The notes under the pieces are model-generated. The model saw nothing but the letters and a program-made list of their open reading frames with translations, was not told the origin of the DNA and ran no database searches. This document shows, piece by piece, positions 1 through 6,230 of a stretch of DNA of 11,616 bases (positions are counted from its first letter, which is position 1; each line of letters starts with the position of its first letter). Source of the stretch: an uncultured Ruminococcus sp. (GTDB taxonomy: Bacteria; Bacillota_A; Clostridia; RUG12999); assembly GCA_902783995.1 (NCBI GenBank), contig CACZTG010000247.1:1-11616 (forward strand), in the 5' to 3' direction. The position numbers were made by a program, and so were the translations under genes.

Positions 1-917
1 CAATATCCGTATAATACATTTCTAACTATTATAAAACCGTTGTCATCCGCAAGGCTATTGCAGCCTCTAAATGCAGAACTGCCTATTTCTGTCACACTAT
101 CGGGAATGGTGACACTGGTTAGACTTGTACAGCCTTGAAATGCCCAACCGCCTATTTCTGTTACACTATCGGGAATGGTGACGCTTGTTAGACTTGTACA
201 GCCTTCAAATGCAGAATCGTCTATTTTTGTCACGCCATTCGGAATATTTACATTAGTTTCAGAACCCTTATATTTACATAAACATCCATTGGGCAGAATA
301 TCAAAATCATTTAAATTATATAGATATGTTATAACCGCTTCATTATCTGAAATGTATTTTTCATTTGTTTTTTTGTCTTCTAATTCAAGCATAATAGATA
401 TATCATCTACATCACTAACAGAGAAAATACCGCATTCTTTCAAATTATTCCCTTTATAGAAAAGATAAATATCCTTGACTATTTTCTTTTTCCCTGCAAG
501 GTCCTTTGCAATTTCTTCGCTTGAAGAAACAACAAAACCGTTTATAGAAATATTTTTTGCTGTAATTGTGTAAGTGTTTTTTGTATTATTTTCTACAAGC
601 AATTTAAATGCTATTCCCTCTCCGAATAACAAGTTGTTTGCCGGCACGCAGCCCTTAAATATTAATTTAATTTTAGCGTCAAAACAATCATATGCACCGT
701 ATGAGTCAACAGGTTTAATAGCATTTTTAACATTATTCTTTGATGTGTTTTGTTTACTGCTCGTTGTTACAGAAGTATTTTTTATCCTCTTAAAAATTAT
801 CGAACCGTTTGATTCATTGTTTGGAACTAACTCCCAACCATTTTCGCCAAGTTCGTTTAACATATTCTCATTTTGGAGTATATCAATTTTTTCCACTCTA
901 TATTCAAATTTATTCAT
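1..917 (-). CDS. Leucine-rich repeat (BspA-type) protein with DUF4177-like N-terminus, 3' end outside window
   Basis: Reading the minus strand from ATG at 917 gives 305 uninterrupted codons and the frame is still open at base 1, so the C-terminus is missing. The start has a good ribosome binding site (AGGAG at 930-926, 8 nt before ATG) and a consensus promoter upstream. Residues 1-46 (starting MNKFEYRVEKI, with LNELGENGWELVP and ending IIFKRIK) resemble the small DUF4177 domain. Residues 47-70 form a Ser/Thr/Asn/Lys-rich linker. Residues 80-200 look like a beta-sandwich domain (GEGIAFKLLVENNT, NISINGFVV, AGKKK, ECGIFSVSDVDDISI), a pattern I associate with DUF4352-like or Ig-like modules. From about residue 215 come BspA/LRR_5 repeats (CTSLTSVTIPDSVTEIG twice), then NGFIIVRNVLYGY, typical of this repeat class. 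No signal peptide or membrane helix is visible, so the protein is probably cytoplasmic, unlike many BspA surface proteins. The repeat class is clear; the function is unknown. Confidence 0.85.
   Translation of the reverse strand, partial: MNKFEYRVEKIDILQNENMLNELGENGWELVPNNESNGSIIFKRIKNTSVTTSSKQNTSKNNVKNAIKPVDSYGAYDCFDAKIKLIFKGCVPANNLLFGEGIAFKLLVENNTKNTYTITAKNISINGFVVSSSEEIAKDLAGKKKIVKDIYLFYKGNNLKECGIFSVSDVDDISIMLELEDKKTNEKYISDNEAVITYLYNLNDFDILPNGCLCKYKGSETNVNIPNGVTKIDDSAFEGCTSLTSVTIPDSVTEIGGWAFQGCTSLTSVTIPDSVTEIGSSAFRGCNSLADDNGFIIVRNVLYGY
61..267 (-). repeat. 69-bp tandem repeats encoding 23-residue LRR_5 units
   Basis: Three consecutive 69-bp units begin at 61, 130 and 199. By eye the first two agree at about 61 of 69 positions; the third, nearest the gene start, is much more diverged. 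Each unit encodes one 23-residue leucine-rich repeat containing SLTSVTIPDSVTEIG or a variant. The near-identity of neighbouring units suggests recent duplication or homogenisation, and more copies may follow beyond base 1. Confidence 0.85.
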
Positions 918-975
918 TTTTTCATCTCCTGTTATGTACAATTAATCATTTGACATATGCCGTATAAGCTTTATT

Positions 976-1021
976 GAATTATACACCATTTTCCTGCAAA
1001 TGTCAATAAATTGTATAATTC
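976..1021. promoter_or_regulatory. 10-bp perfect inverted repeat around the promoter (candidate operator)
   Basis: GAATTATACA at 976-985 is exactly repeated in inverted orientation as TGTATAATTC at 1012-1021. The left arm covers the -10 box of the LRR promoter and the right arm lies just upstream of its -35 box, with 36 bp centre to centre. Symmetry of this kind around a strong promoter fits a dimeric repressor or two binding sites. The arms are AT-rich and partly reflect TATAAT itself, so the operator role is inference. Confidence 0.4.
978..1006 (-). promoter_or_regulatory. Consensus SigA promoter for the LRR gene
   Basis: On the minus strand TTGACA (1006-1001) is followed by a 17-nt spacer and TATAAT (983-978), a perfect match to the vegetative sigma-70/SigA consensus at optimal spacing. 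The expected transcription start is near 971, giving a 5' leader of about 54 nt before the ATG at 917. No other promoter in the window is close to this quality. Confidence 0.85.
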
Positions 1022-1046
1022 TTCAAATATATTGCTTCTTTAAATC

Positions 1047-1079
1047 CTATGTAACAATAAATTCACATTTGTTAAACAT
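1047..1079 (-). CDS. Possible 10-codon leader peptide or gene remnant
   Basis: A minus-strand ATG at 1079 opens a 10-residue frame (MFNKCEFIVT) that stops with TAG at 1049-1047. It is preceded by a near-ideal ribosome binding site, AAGGAG (1092-1087), 7 nt from the ATG. It lies between the terminator palindrome and the LRR promoter, and I see no convincing promoter for it. It could be a leader peptide, the start of a decayed gene, or chance; no function can be assigned. Confidence 0.2.
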   Translation of the reverse strand: MFNKCEFIVT

Positions 1080-1130
1080 CGCAATGCTCCTTCCCGATAT
1101 GCATTTCATACATATTATGATATAAAATTG

Positions 1131-1166
1131 CCCTGCGGCGGATTTTTATAAAAATCCGCCGCAGGG
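1131..1166 (-). terminator. Rho-independent terminator, 36-bp perfect palindrome
   Basis: The 36 bases are a perfect inverted repeat. The outer arm CCCTGCGGCGG is GC-rich and the centre is A/T-rich. It starts 9 bp downstream of the hepT stop codon and, on the minus strand, runs into CAATTTTATAT, a moderate U-tract. It therefore most likely ends the long mre/min/mntA-hepT transcript. There is no T-run on the plus side, so it should work mainly in the minus direction. Confidence 0.8.
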
Positions 1167-1175
1167 GTTGCCGTA

Positions 1176-1508
1176 TTAAATATTATTATATAACTCCTCT
1201 AAACGAGCTTTCAGTTCAGGTAAATCGTCTTTGACAATATCCCATATAAGAACAAGTTTTACTCCTTCGTAATCATGGACTATTTTGTTACGAAGTCCAT
1301 ACATAACACGCCACGGTATAGAAGTATGGTTTTCTTCAAATTCATTATCAATTTTATTTGCAAGCTCGCCTATTTGACTAAGATTAAAAACACAGGCTTC
1401 AACAAGAATAGAGTCTTTTATAAAGTCATCATATTGGGTATCTTTCGTATAATCAAGAACTTTGGAGATATATTTCAATATTTTCGCTACAATTTGCTTA
1501 TTCTTCAT
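1176..1508 (-). CDS. hepT: HepT-like HEPN toxin (DUF86 family ribonuclease)
   Basis: This 110-residue protein is the HEPN partner of a type VII MntA/HepT toxin-antitoxin pair. The catalytic motif R-x4-H-x-Y is exact: R73, H78 and Y80 in GLRNKIVHDY. In characterised HepT proteins this motif forms the RNase active site of a dimer, and the Tyr is the residue AMPylated by MntA. The rest is predicted helical (LSQIGELANKI, WDIVKDDLPELKARLEEL), as expected for a HEPN bundle, and the length is normal for the family. I chose ATG at 1508 because GGAG lies 9 nt upstream; a TTG at 1517 would sit directly on the Shine-Dalgarno sequence. It overlaps the end of the nucleotidyltransferase gene by 11 bp, indicating coupled translation. 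All key residues are intact. Confidence 0.9.
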   Translation of the reverse strand: MKNKQIVAKILKYISKVLDYTKDTQYDDFIKDSILVEACVFNLSQIGELANKIDNEFEENHTSIPWRVMYGLRNKIVHDYEGVKLVLIWDIVKDDLPELKARLEELYNNI

Positions 1509-1800
1509 AAATAACAACTCCGTCTTTTAATATTTCAGACGATATTCTTGAATCCGGAATTATATGCGTTTTATCAAATACATCAACCTCTTTATCAAGC
1601 GCTGACCTTACATCTTCTATCAATCCGACAAATTCTAATCCTTTAAGTCCGCTGTCAAGAAGCAAATCAACATCACTGTTTTTATCCGCAAGCCCTTTAA
1701 CATACGAACCGAAAAGAACAGCTTTTTTCACATTGTGCCTTACAAAAACAGGATACAATACAGTTTTAATATCATCAACGGAATAAATTATATCGCACAT
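1498..1800 (-). CDS. mntA: MntA-like nucleotidyltransferase antitoxin (minimal NTase)
   Basis: This 100-residue minimal nucleotidyltransferase is the expected antitoxin of the adjacent HEPN toxin. Characterised MntA enzymes neutralise HepT by AMPylating the Tyr of its RX4HXY motif. The NTase signature GSX10DXD is exact: G31-S32, then D43 and D45 (GSYVKGLADKNSDVD), with a plausible third metal-binding Asp at D73 in EVDVFD. The N-terminus (IYSVDDIKTVLYPVFVRHNV) is typical of the family. ATG at 1800 is preferred because AAGGGAG precedes it by about 9 nt. An upstream in-frame GTG at 1851 would add 17 residues unlike the family. It sits 61 nt after mgsA with no visible promoter of its own and overlaps hepT, so it is probably expressed from the upstream operon. 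Confidence 0.9.
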   Translation of the reverse strand: MCDIIYSVDDIKTVLYPVFVRHNVKKAVLFGSYVKGLADKNSDVDLLLDSGLKGLEFVGLIEDVRSALDKEVDVFDKTHIIPDSRISSEILKDGVVIYEE

Positions 1801-1861
1801 AAAAATTGCTCCCTTCAAAAAAACTGCATAAAAACTGTTATGGCCTTTCACTTTAATCCTT

Positions 1862-2281
1862 CTACGATATTCCTATATTTGATCTCGGATTGACAATTTC
1901 GCGCCATTCGAGGTCGCCTCTCTCTAAGCCGTGTATAAGCACCTCGGCGGTTGCGACATTTGTCGCAATCGGTATATTATGTATATCGCACAGCTTAAGC
2001 AGGGTTGATATATCCGGTTCATGAGGAAGCGGGTCGAGAGGGTCACGGAAAAACAGCACCATATCTATTTCGTTGCAGGAAATCCTTGCCGCTATTTGCT
2101 GGTCTCCACCCTGTGCCCCGGACAGAAACTTGTGAATTTCAAGACCGGTTGCTTCTGAGACAAGTCTTCCCGTAGTTCCTGTGGCACAAAGATTATGCTT
2201 ATCCAAAATAAACTTATAAGCTATACAAAACTGTACCATAAGTTCTTTTTTCTTATCCTGGGCAATAAGGGCAATATTCAT
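1862..2281 (-). CDS. mgsA: Methylglyoxal synthase
   Basis: This cytoplasmic enzyme converts dihydroxyacetone phosphate to methylglyoxal and phosphate, a bypass of lower glycolysis used when phosphate is limiting or sugar phosphates build up. At 139 residues it has the normal compact form. Visible motifs: the phosphate-binding [14 protein letters not shown] (33-46), [11 protein letters not shown] with the catalytic Asp at D60 (E. coli D71), FFRDPL with D80, and LPHEPDI with H87 and D90 (E. coli H98 and D101). The residue matching E. coli H19, normally in an AHD motif, is Q8 here (IAQDKKK), and the usual Pro of SGPxGGD is Ala56. The start ATG follows AAGGA at about 10 nt spacing. It lies 32 nt after minE, a known clostridial neighbour, though rodA is often between them. 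Identity is very sure; full activity less so because of Q8. Confidence 0.93.
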   Translation of the reverse strand: MNIALIAQDKKKELMVQFCIAYKFILDKHNLCATGTTGRLVSEATGLEIHKFLSGAQGGDQQIAARISCNEIDMVLFFRDPLDPLPHEPDISTLLKLCDIHNIPIATNVATAEVLIHGLERGDLEWREIVNPRSNIGIS

Positions 2282-2313
2282 ATACTTTTTATCCTTTCAT
2301 AAAATATTTCAGA

Positions 2314-2604
2314 TTATTTCGATTTTATTTTCGCCTTGTTAATCGGAATATTCGCGACAAGCGCGGTGCTGACTCTGCCCTCGCTGTCCGTATTGCGTTC
2401 AAACTTAACATCAAGGTCGTTCTGTTCTATTTCAAGATATTTATTAATAACCTGCATAAGCTCCTCACGGAGTTTTTCCATAATATCCTCAGGTATGGCG
2501 GAAGTGCTTTCACGGTCCATCTTAAGAAGAACCTGAAGCCTGTCCTTCGCAACGCCGCCTGTTGATTTATCCGAAGAGAAGAGCTTGAAAAAATTTTCAA
2601 ACAT
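2314..2604 (-). CDS. minE: Cell division topological specificity factor MinE
   Basis: MinE stimulates MinD ATPase and drives MinCD off the membrane, so that FtsZ inhibition is confined to the poles. The protein begins MFENFFKLF, a hydrophobic amphipathic stretch typical of the MinE membrane-targeting N-terminus. VAKDRLQVLLKMDR follows, the MinD-contact region (compare AKERLQ in E. coli). The C-terminal half (EDIMEKLREELMQVINKYLEIEQNDLDVKF) is the dimeric topological-specificity domain. I use ATG at 2604 (96 residues), matching the family start. An in-frame ATG at 2616 adds MVIK, but its AAAGG is only 1 nt away; for 2604 the same AAAGG is about 13 nt away, so neither start has an ideal site. 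It lies downstream of minD in the same transcription unit. Confidence 0.93.
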   Translation of the reverse strand: MFENFFKLFSSDKSTGGVAKDRLQVLLKMDRESTSAIPEDIMEKLREELMQVINKYLEIEQNDLDVKFERNTDSEGRVSTALVANIPINKAKIKSK

Positions 2605-2657
2605 TTTTATAACCATGCCTTTCTTTAAAAATTATAAAAGCTCCGGGCCGCTTGAAA

Positions 2658-3452
2658 TCAGCCTTTTTTGGAAAAACGCTCCTTAAGCCTACCGAAAATA
2701 CCCTTTTTGTCAAGCTCCATAAGAGGTACCTCTTCACCCATAAGCCTTGCGGCAATATTTCTGTACGCCTTTCCGGGAAGCGATTTGTCGCTCATTGCGG
2801 CAGGCTCACCCTTATTGGTTGTTGTAATAATGCTTGTGTCATCAGGCACAACGCCTATAAGCCCTATGGCAAGAAGCTCCACAATATCCTCAACGGACAT
2901 CATTTCGCCCGATTTTACCATATTTATCCTTACGCGGTTTACAAGAAGCTTAGGGTCATTTATTTCATTTGCTTCAAGAAGACCTATAATTCTGTCGGCA
3001 TCTCTTACTGCCGAAACCTCGGGGGTTGTAACAACAATAGCTTTATCCGCGCCCGCTATCGCGTTTTTGAAACCCTGTTCTATGCCTGCCGGACAGTCGA
3101 GAATAACATAATCAAAATCCTCTTTGAGGGTTTTGCACAGCTCCTTCATCTGTTCAGCGGTAACCGCATCTTTATCTCTCGTCTGCGCCGCCGGAAGCAT
3201 ATATAAACTGTCATGACGCTTATCCTTAATCAGTGCCTGCTTTACTCTGCAGGTTCCTTCGATAACGTTTACAAGATCATAAACAACTCTGTTTTCAAGT
3301 CCCATAACAAGGTCAAGATTCCTAAGTCCGATATCGGCGTCAACAAGAACAACTTTTTTACCTGCCATTGCAAGGGCAGTACCTATGTTTGCCGTTGTGG
3401 TTGTTTTACCTACGCCGCCTTTACCGGATGTTATAACTATTACTTCACTCAT
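2658..3452 (-). CDS. minD: Septum site-determining ATPase MinD
   Basis: MinD is a ParA/MRP-type ATPase that dimerises on the membrane with ATP and recruits MinC to block FtsZ assembly away from midcell. The deviant Walker A is at residues 10-17 (GKGGVGKT, signature Lys K11 and K16), with D38 and D40 in VDADIGLRN and the ILDCPAG Walker B-like strand further on. The C-terminal GIFGRLKERFSKKG forms a basic amphipathic membrane-targeting helix. The start is ATG 3452, preceded by GGAGG at 7 nt, giving 264 residues, the family's usual size. The frame stays open upstream to the minC stop, but that stretch (residues such as KIFKKVWTNWKK) has no family resemblance. The gap to minC is 93 nt, the largest inside the cluster. 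Confidence 0.97.
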   Translation of the reverse strand: MSEVIVITSGKGGVGKTTTTANIGTALAMAGKKVVLVDADIGLRNLDLVMGLENRVVYDLVNVIEGTCRVKQALIKDKRHDSLYMLPAAQTRDKDAVTAEQMKELCKTLKEDFDYVILDCPAGIEQGFKNAIAGADKAIVVTTPEVSAVRDADRIIGLLEANEINDPKLLVNRVRINMVKSGEMMSVEDIVELLAIGLIGVVPDDTSIITTTNKGEPAAMSDKSLPGKAYRNIAARLMGEEVPLMELDKKGIFGRLKERFSKKG

Positions 3453-3459
3453 ATTATAA

Positions 3460-3540
3460 CCTCCACAAATAAATTCAATATATATTTTATCACATTTTTT
3501 CCAATTAGTCCATACCTTTTTAAAAATTTTATTTGGAAAA
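3460..3540 (-). promoter_or_regulatory. Possible weak internal promoter before minD
   Basis: The 93-nt minC-minD gap is very AT-rich. On the minus strand TGGACT is followed 17 nt later by TAAAAT, and an overlapping alternative is TTGGAA, 16 nt, TATATT. Neither is close to consensus. The unusual gap length in an otherwise tight cluster is the main reason to consider it. Confidence 0.2.
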
Positions 3541-3545
3541 GGCAA

Positions 3546-4160
3546 TTATTTTGTTTTATAAAGAGGATATGTATATATACTTCCTTCTTTAATCTTCGCG
3601 ATTTCGGGGTAATATTCGGTATTACCATCATTTTCGGGCGCGCGGGTTATAATATCTGCAATTCTCAGCTGTGTGGGTATCAATTTAAGCGCCGCGACTG
3701 TTGCGTTTTTGTCGCCTTCCGCCCCTGCGTGAGCAATACCTTTAAGCTGACCGAGTACAACAATATTGCCCGCCGCCGAAATTTCCGCGCCCGGATTCAC
3801 ATCACCGAGTATAATCAGATGCCCCTCCGAAACAATATTCTGTCCTGAACGAAGCGTTCCTTCATGATATATTGTTTCCTTAATCTCGGCGCTGCGTTTT
3901 TCTATTTCCTGCTCGTCTATAAAGGTTATAATCGCCTTAAAATCAAGCATATTTAAAAGCTTTTTTGTTATTTCACACTTGTTTTCATGTGTTAAATTTC
4001 CGCGTTCAACCTCAACGACAAGCTCCTTTTTGAGCCTGAAAAGCTCCATTGTATTACCGACTTTTTCGGTTATTTCATCAATCAGCTCTTCAAACGGAGC
4101 GTCCTGCGAAACGACTATCCTAAAGCCGTTTTTTATTCCTTTGATTCTGCAACATTCCAT
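3546..4160 (-). CDS. minC: Septum site-determining protein MinC
   Basis: MinC inhibits FtsZ polymerisation and is positioned by MinD. The 204-residue protein has the two-domain layout. Residues 1 to about 100 form the poorly conserved N-terminal FtsZ-inhibiting domain. From about 105 comes the beta-helical C-terminal domain that binds MinD and mediates dimerisation: GTLRSGQNIVSEGHLIILGD, VNPGAEISAAGNIVVLGQL, KGIAHAGAEGD, and LIPTQLRIADIITR. These Gly-rich turns are diagnostic of the family. The ATG is preceded by GGAGG at 8 nt. It begins 24 nt after the PBP2 stop and is in the same frame as minD. It lies between PBP2 and minD, the common clostridial arrangement. Confidence 0.95.
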   Translation of the reverse strand: MECCRIKGIKNGFRIVVSQDAPFEELIDEITEKVGNTMELFRLKKELVVEVERGNLTHENKCEITKKLLNMLDFKAIITFIDEQEIEKRSAEIKETIYHEGTLRSGQNIVSEGHLIILGDVNPGAEISAAGNIVVLGQLKGIAHAGAEGDKNATVAALKLIPTQLRIADIITRAPENDGNTEYYPEIAKIKEGSIYTYPLYKTK

Positions 4161-4184
4161 ATATATTTCCTCCCGATTTGTATA

Positions 4185-6230
4185 TTATTTAAGCAGTTTA
4201 TTGTATTCGATTTGTTCGCTGTTTATATTTTCTCCGCCGCCGGCAAAATAACTGTCAAAAATTTTTTTCGCTACGCCGACAACCTGATTGCCTTCTCCCA
4301 AAATACCGCCGTTTTCAATTATGCAGGCAACGGCAATCTTCGGCTCGTCATAAGGTGCGTAAGCTATAAACAAGCTGTCGTTTTTGATGCTGCTGGTCTG
4401 CGCCGTTCCCGTTTTGCCGCCCACAGAGTACGGAGCATCCTCAAAAACCGATGCCGTGCTGCCTTCCGTTGTAACGGCAAGCATACCTTCATGAACAACA
4501 TTCCAATATTTATCGTCAATATCAATTTGCCTGATAACCTGCGGAGACGCTTTTTTAATTTTCTGTCCTGTTTTGCCCGATACAACAGAGCTGACAAGAT
4601 ACGGCTTATAAAGCGTTCCTTTGTTCGCGAGAGCCGCGCAATAATTCGCAAGCTGCAAAATTGTAAATTTATTATCCGACTGTCCTATTGCCGCCTGAAT
4701 GGTATCGGCGGGATACCATTTGCCGCCCGCTTCCTCTCGTTCCTCCGGTCCCGCAACCACACCAGCGGATTCACCGCCTGTTTCAATGCCTGTTTCCGTG
4801 CCGAAGCCAAACATTCTCGCGTATTCATTAATTTTGCTGATTTTAAGCCTTCTGCCGGTTTCAAAGAAAAATATGTTGCAGGAATTTTCAAGAGCGCCGA
4901 CAACATTAAGGTCGCCATGATTTTTGCCGTAATAACCGTGAATCCAGCAGGACGGTGTATAATCCGGCGCGTAATATTCATATTTACCCGTACACTCGAT
5001 TTTCTCGTTTGCCGTGATAACTCCCTCGTTTAAGCCCGCAAGCGCGACAAGCGGTTTAAAGGTTGAGCCCGGAGAATATGTTCCGACAGTCGCGCGGTTA
5101 TATATGGGTTTGTTTTTATCTTCAACAAGGTTGTTATAGTCCTTGCTGAATGTTGACGGATTATAATCGGGGCTGCTTGCCATTGTCAGCACTGCGCCCG
5201 AATTTACATCAATCGCGACAGCCGCGCCTCCGCCTATAAAATCCGCTCCTTCTTTTTCGCGTATCTGCCCGATTGCATCAGACAACGCTTTTTCTGCCGT
5301 CATCTGCATATTTACATCTATCGTGAGCATAACACGGTTACCGGATACGGGCGCAATATCATCATTAATAACAGTGGTTTTACCGTTTACATCAACGGCT
5401 ATGCCCGTCTTGCCGTCTATACCTTTAAGGTCGCTTTCAAGATACTTTTCAAGCCCTGTCTTGCCGACATAATCCTGCATACCGTAACCCTTTTCACGAA
5501 GTTCCGCATATTCCTCCTCGTTTATAAGCCCTATATAACCCATTATATGCGCCGCGGTATTACCGAGAGGATAATCCCTTACAGGCATAATATCCACACT
5601 TACGCAAGGATATGCCTCTTTATTTTCTTTAAGCTCCGAAATGACTTTTATATCAACATCCCTCACAAACTCAAAGGGTGTTGTTTTACTGAATCCGCTG
5701 CGGCGCATATCAAAACGCAGTCCCATAATTCTGCGCAGCATATTCTCATCAAAGCTGTCATCTATTTCATATTTGTTTTTCAAAAACTCAAAAACCTCCG
5801 GAGCGGTTTCGTCCTCGTCAATTTTAAAATTTTCCTTCCATTTTTTTTCTTCCGATACATCATTAAAACTGAATTTGTATGGCTTATCCCTGCTTATCGG
5901 AAGCGAATCGACATACGGTTTTTCTATGCGGTCGGAAAGCAAAATAAGGTTTGAAAGAGCAGTATTAAGCTCTCTTGCTTCAAGCCCGTTATCCACAATA
6001 AAAACGGTCTGGGCGGTTTTGTTGGTTGCTATCATTCTGCCGTATTTATCCGTTATCTCTCCCCTTGGAGCTTCAAGCGTTTTTGACGAATACCCTCTGC
6101 TGTTCGCGACTGCCGAATAATATTCACCGTTTATAACCTGAAGATTAATTACCCTGATAATAAGTATTGCCACAAGAATAGCGCACAAAAAACCTATTAT
6201 ATTTACTCTGCTCTTAAAAAATTCTTTCAT
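4185..6230 (-). CDS. mrdA: Penicillin-binding protein 2, elongation transpeptidase
   Basis: This 681-residue class B PBP cross-links peptidoglycan during cylindrical growth. One N-terminal membrane helix (about residues 10-30) anchors it, facing outward. The pedestal/dimerisation domain starts with LEAPRGEITDKYGRMIATN (52-70) and includes DYPLGNTAAHIMGYIG (219-234). The transpeptidase domain has all three active-site motifs: S389-T-F-K392 (the nucleophile is S389), S450-C-N452 and K606-T-G608 in GGKTGTAQT. The start ATG overlaps the end of mreD by 17 bp and has AAAGGTG about 10 nt upstream, implying coupling to mreD. In rods it should work with a RodA-type SEDS glycosyltransferase and MreC, but no rodA lies in this window. 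SpoVD- or FtsI-like roles are less likely given the position directly after mreBCD and no visible PASTA repeats. Confidence 0.93.
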   Translation of the reverse strand: MKEFFKSRVNIIGFLCAILVAILIIRVINLQVINGEYYSAVANSRGYSSKTLEAPRGEITDKYGRMIATNKTAQTVFIVDNGLEARELNTALSNLILLSDRIEKPYVDSLPISRDKPYKFSFNDVSEEKKWKENFKIDEDETAPEVFEFLKNKYEIDDSFDENMLRRIMGLRFDMRRSGFSKTTPFEFVRDVDIKVISELKENKEAYPCVSVDIMPVRDYPLGNTAAHIMGYIGLINEEEYAELREKGYGMQDYVGKTGLEKYLESDLKGIDGKTGIAVDVNGKTTVINDDIAPVSGNRVMLTIDVNMQMTAEKALSDAIGQIREKEGADFIGGGAAVAIDVNSGAVLTMASSPDYNPSTFSKDYNNLVEDKNKPIYNRATVGTYSPGSTFKPLVALAGLNEGVITANEKIECTGKYEYYAPDYTPSCWIHGYYGKNHGDLNVVGALENSCNIFFFETGRRLKISKINEYARMFGFGTETGIETGGESAGVVAGPEEREEAGGKWYPADTIQAAIGQSDNKFTILQLANYCAALANKGTLYKPYLVSSVVSGKTGQKIKKASPQVIRQIDIDDKYWNVVHEGMLAVTTEGSTASVFEDAPYSVGGKTGTAQTSSIKNDSLFIAYAPYDEPKIAVACIIENGGILGEGNQVVGVAKKIFDSYFAGGGENINSEQIEYNKLLK

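Noticed and set aside
175..945. Plus-strand open frames across the left end
   Set aside because: They are antisense to the continuous minus-strand LRR frame, which has recognisable domains, a Shine-Dalgarno site and a consensus promoter; the plus frames resemble no family.
1010..1021. Divergent plus-strand promoter using TATAAT at 1014-1019
   Set aside because: No -35-like hexamer lies 16-18 nt upstream and there is no plus-strand gene to serve; the match comes from the inverted repeat.
1509..1517. TTG start at 1517 for HepT
   Set aside because: It would lie directly against GGAG with no spacing; ATG 1508 has proper spacing.
1801..1851. GTG start at 1851 for the MntA gene, adding 17 residues
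   Set aside because: It has a passable AGGA upstream, but the added residues do not resemble family N-termini, and ATG 1800 has a better site and a typical start.
2617..2657. Terminator or attenuator between minD and minE
   Set aside because: A short AAGC...GCTT stem followed by TTTTATAATTTTT is present, but only about 4 bp pair cleanly, so it is too weak to call.
3453..3545. 31-residue N-terminal extension of MinD
   Set aside because: GGAGG sits 7 nt before ATG 3452 and MinD proteins begin just before the Walker A motif, as here.
2652..5033. Long plus-strand frames opposite minD, minC and PBP2
   Set aside because: They are antisense shadows of genes with clear motifs and have no recognisable domains.
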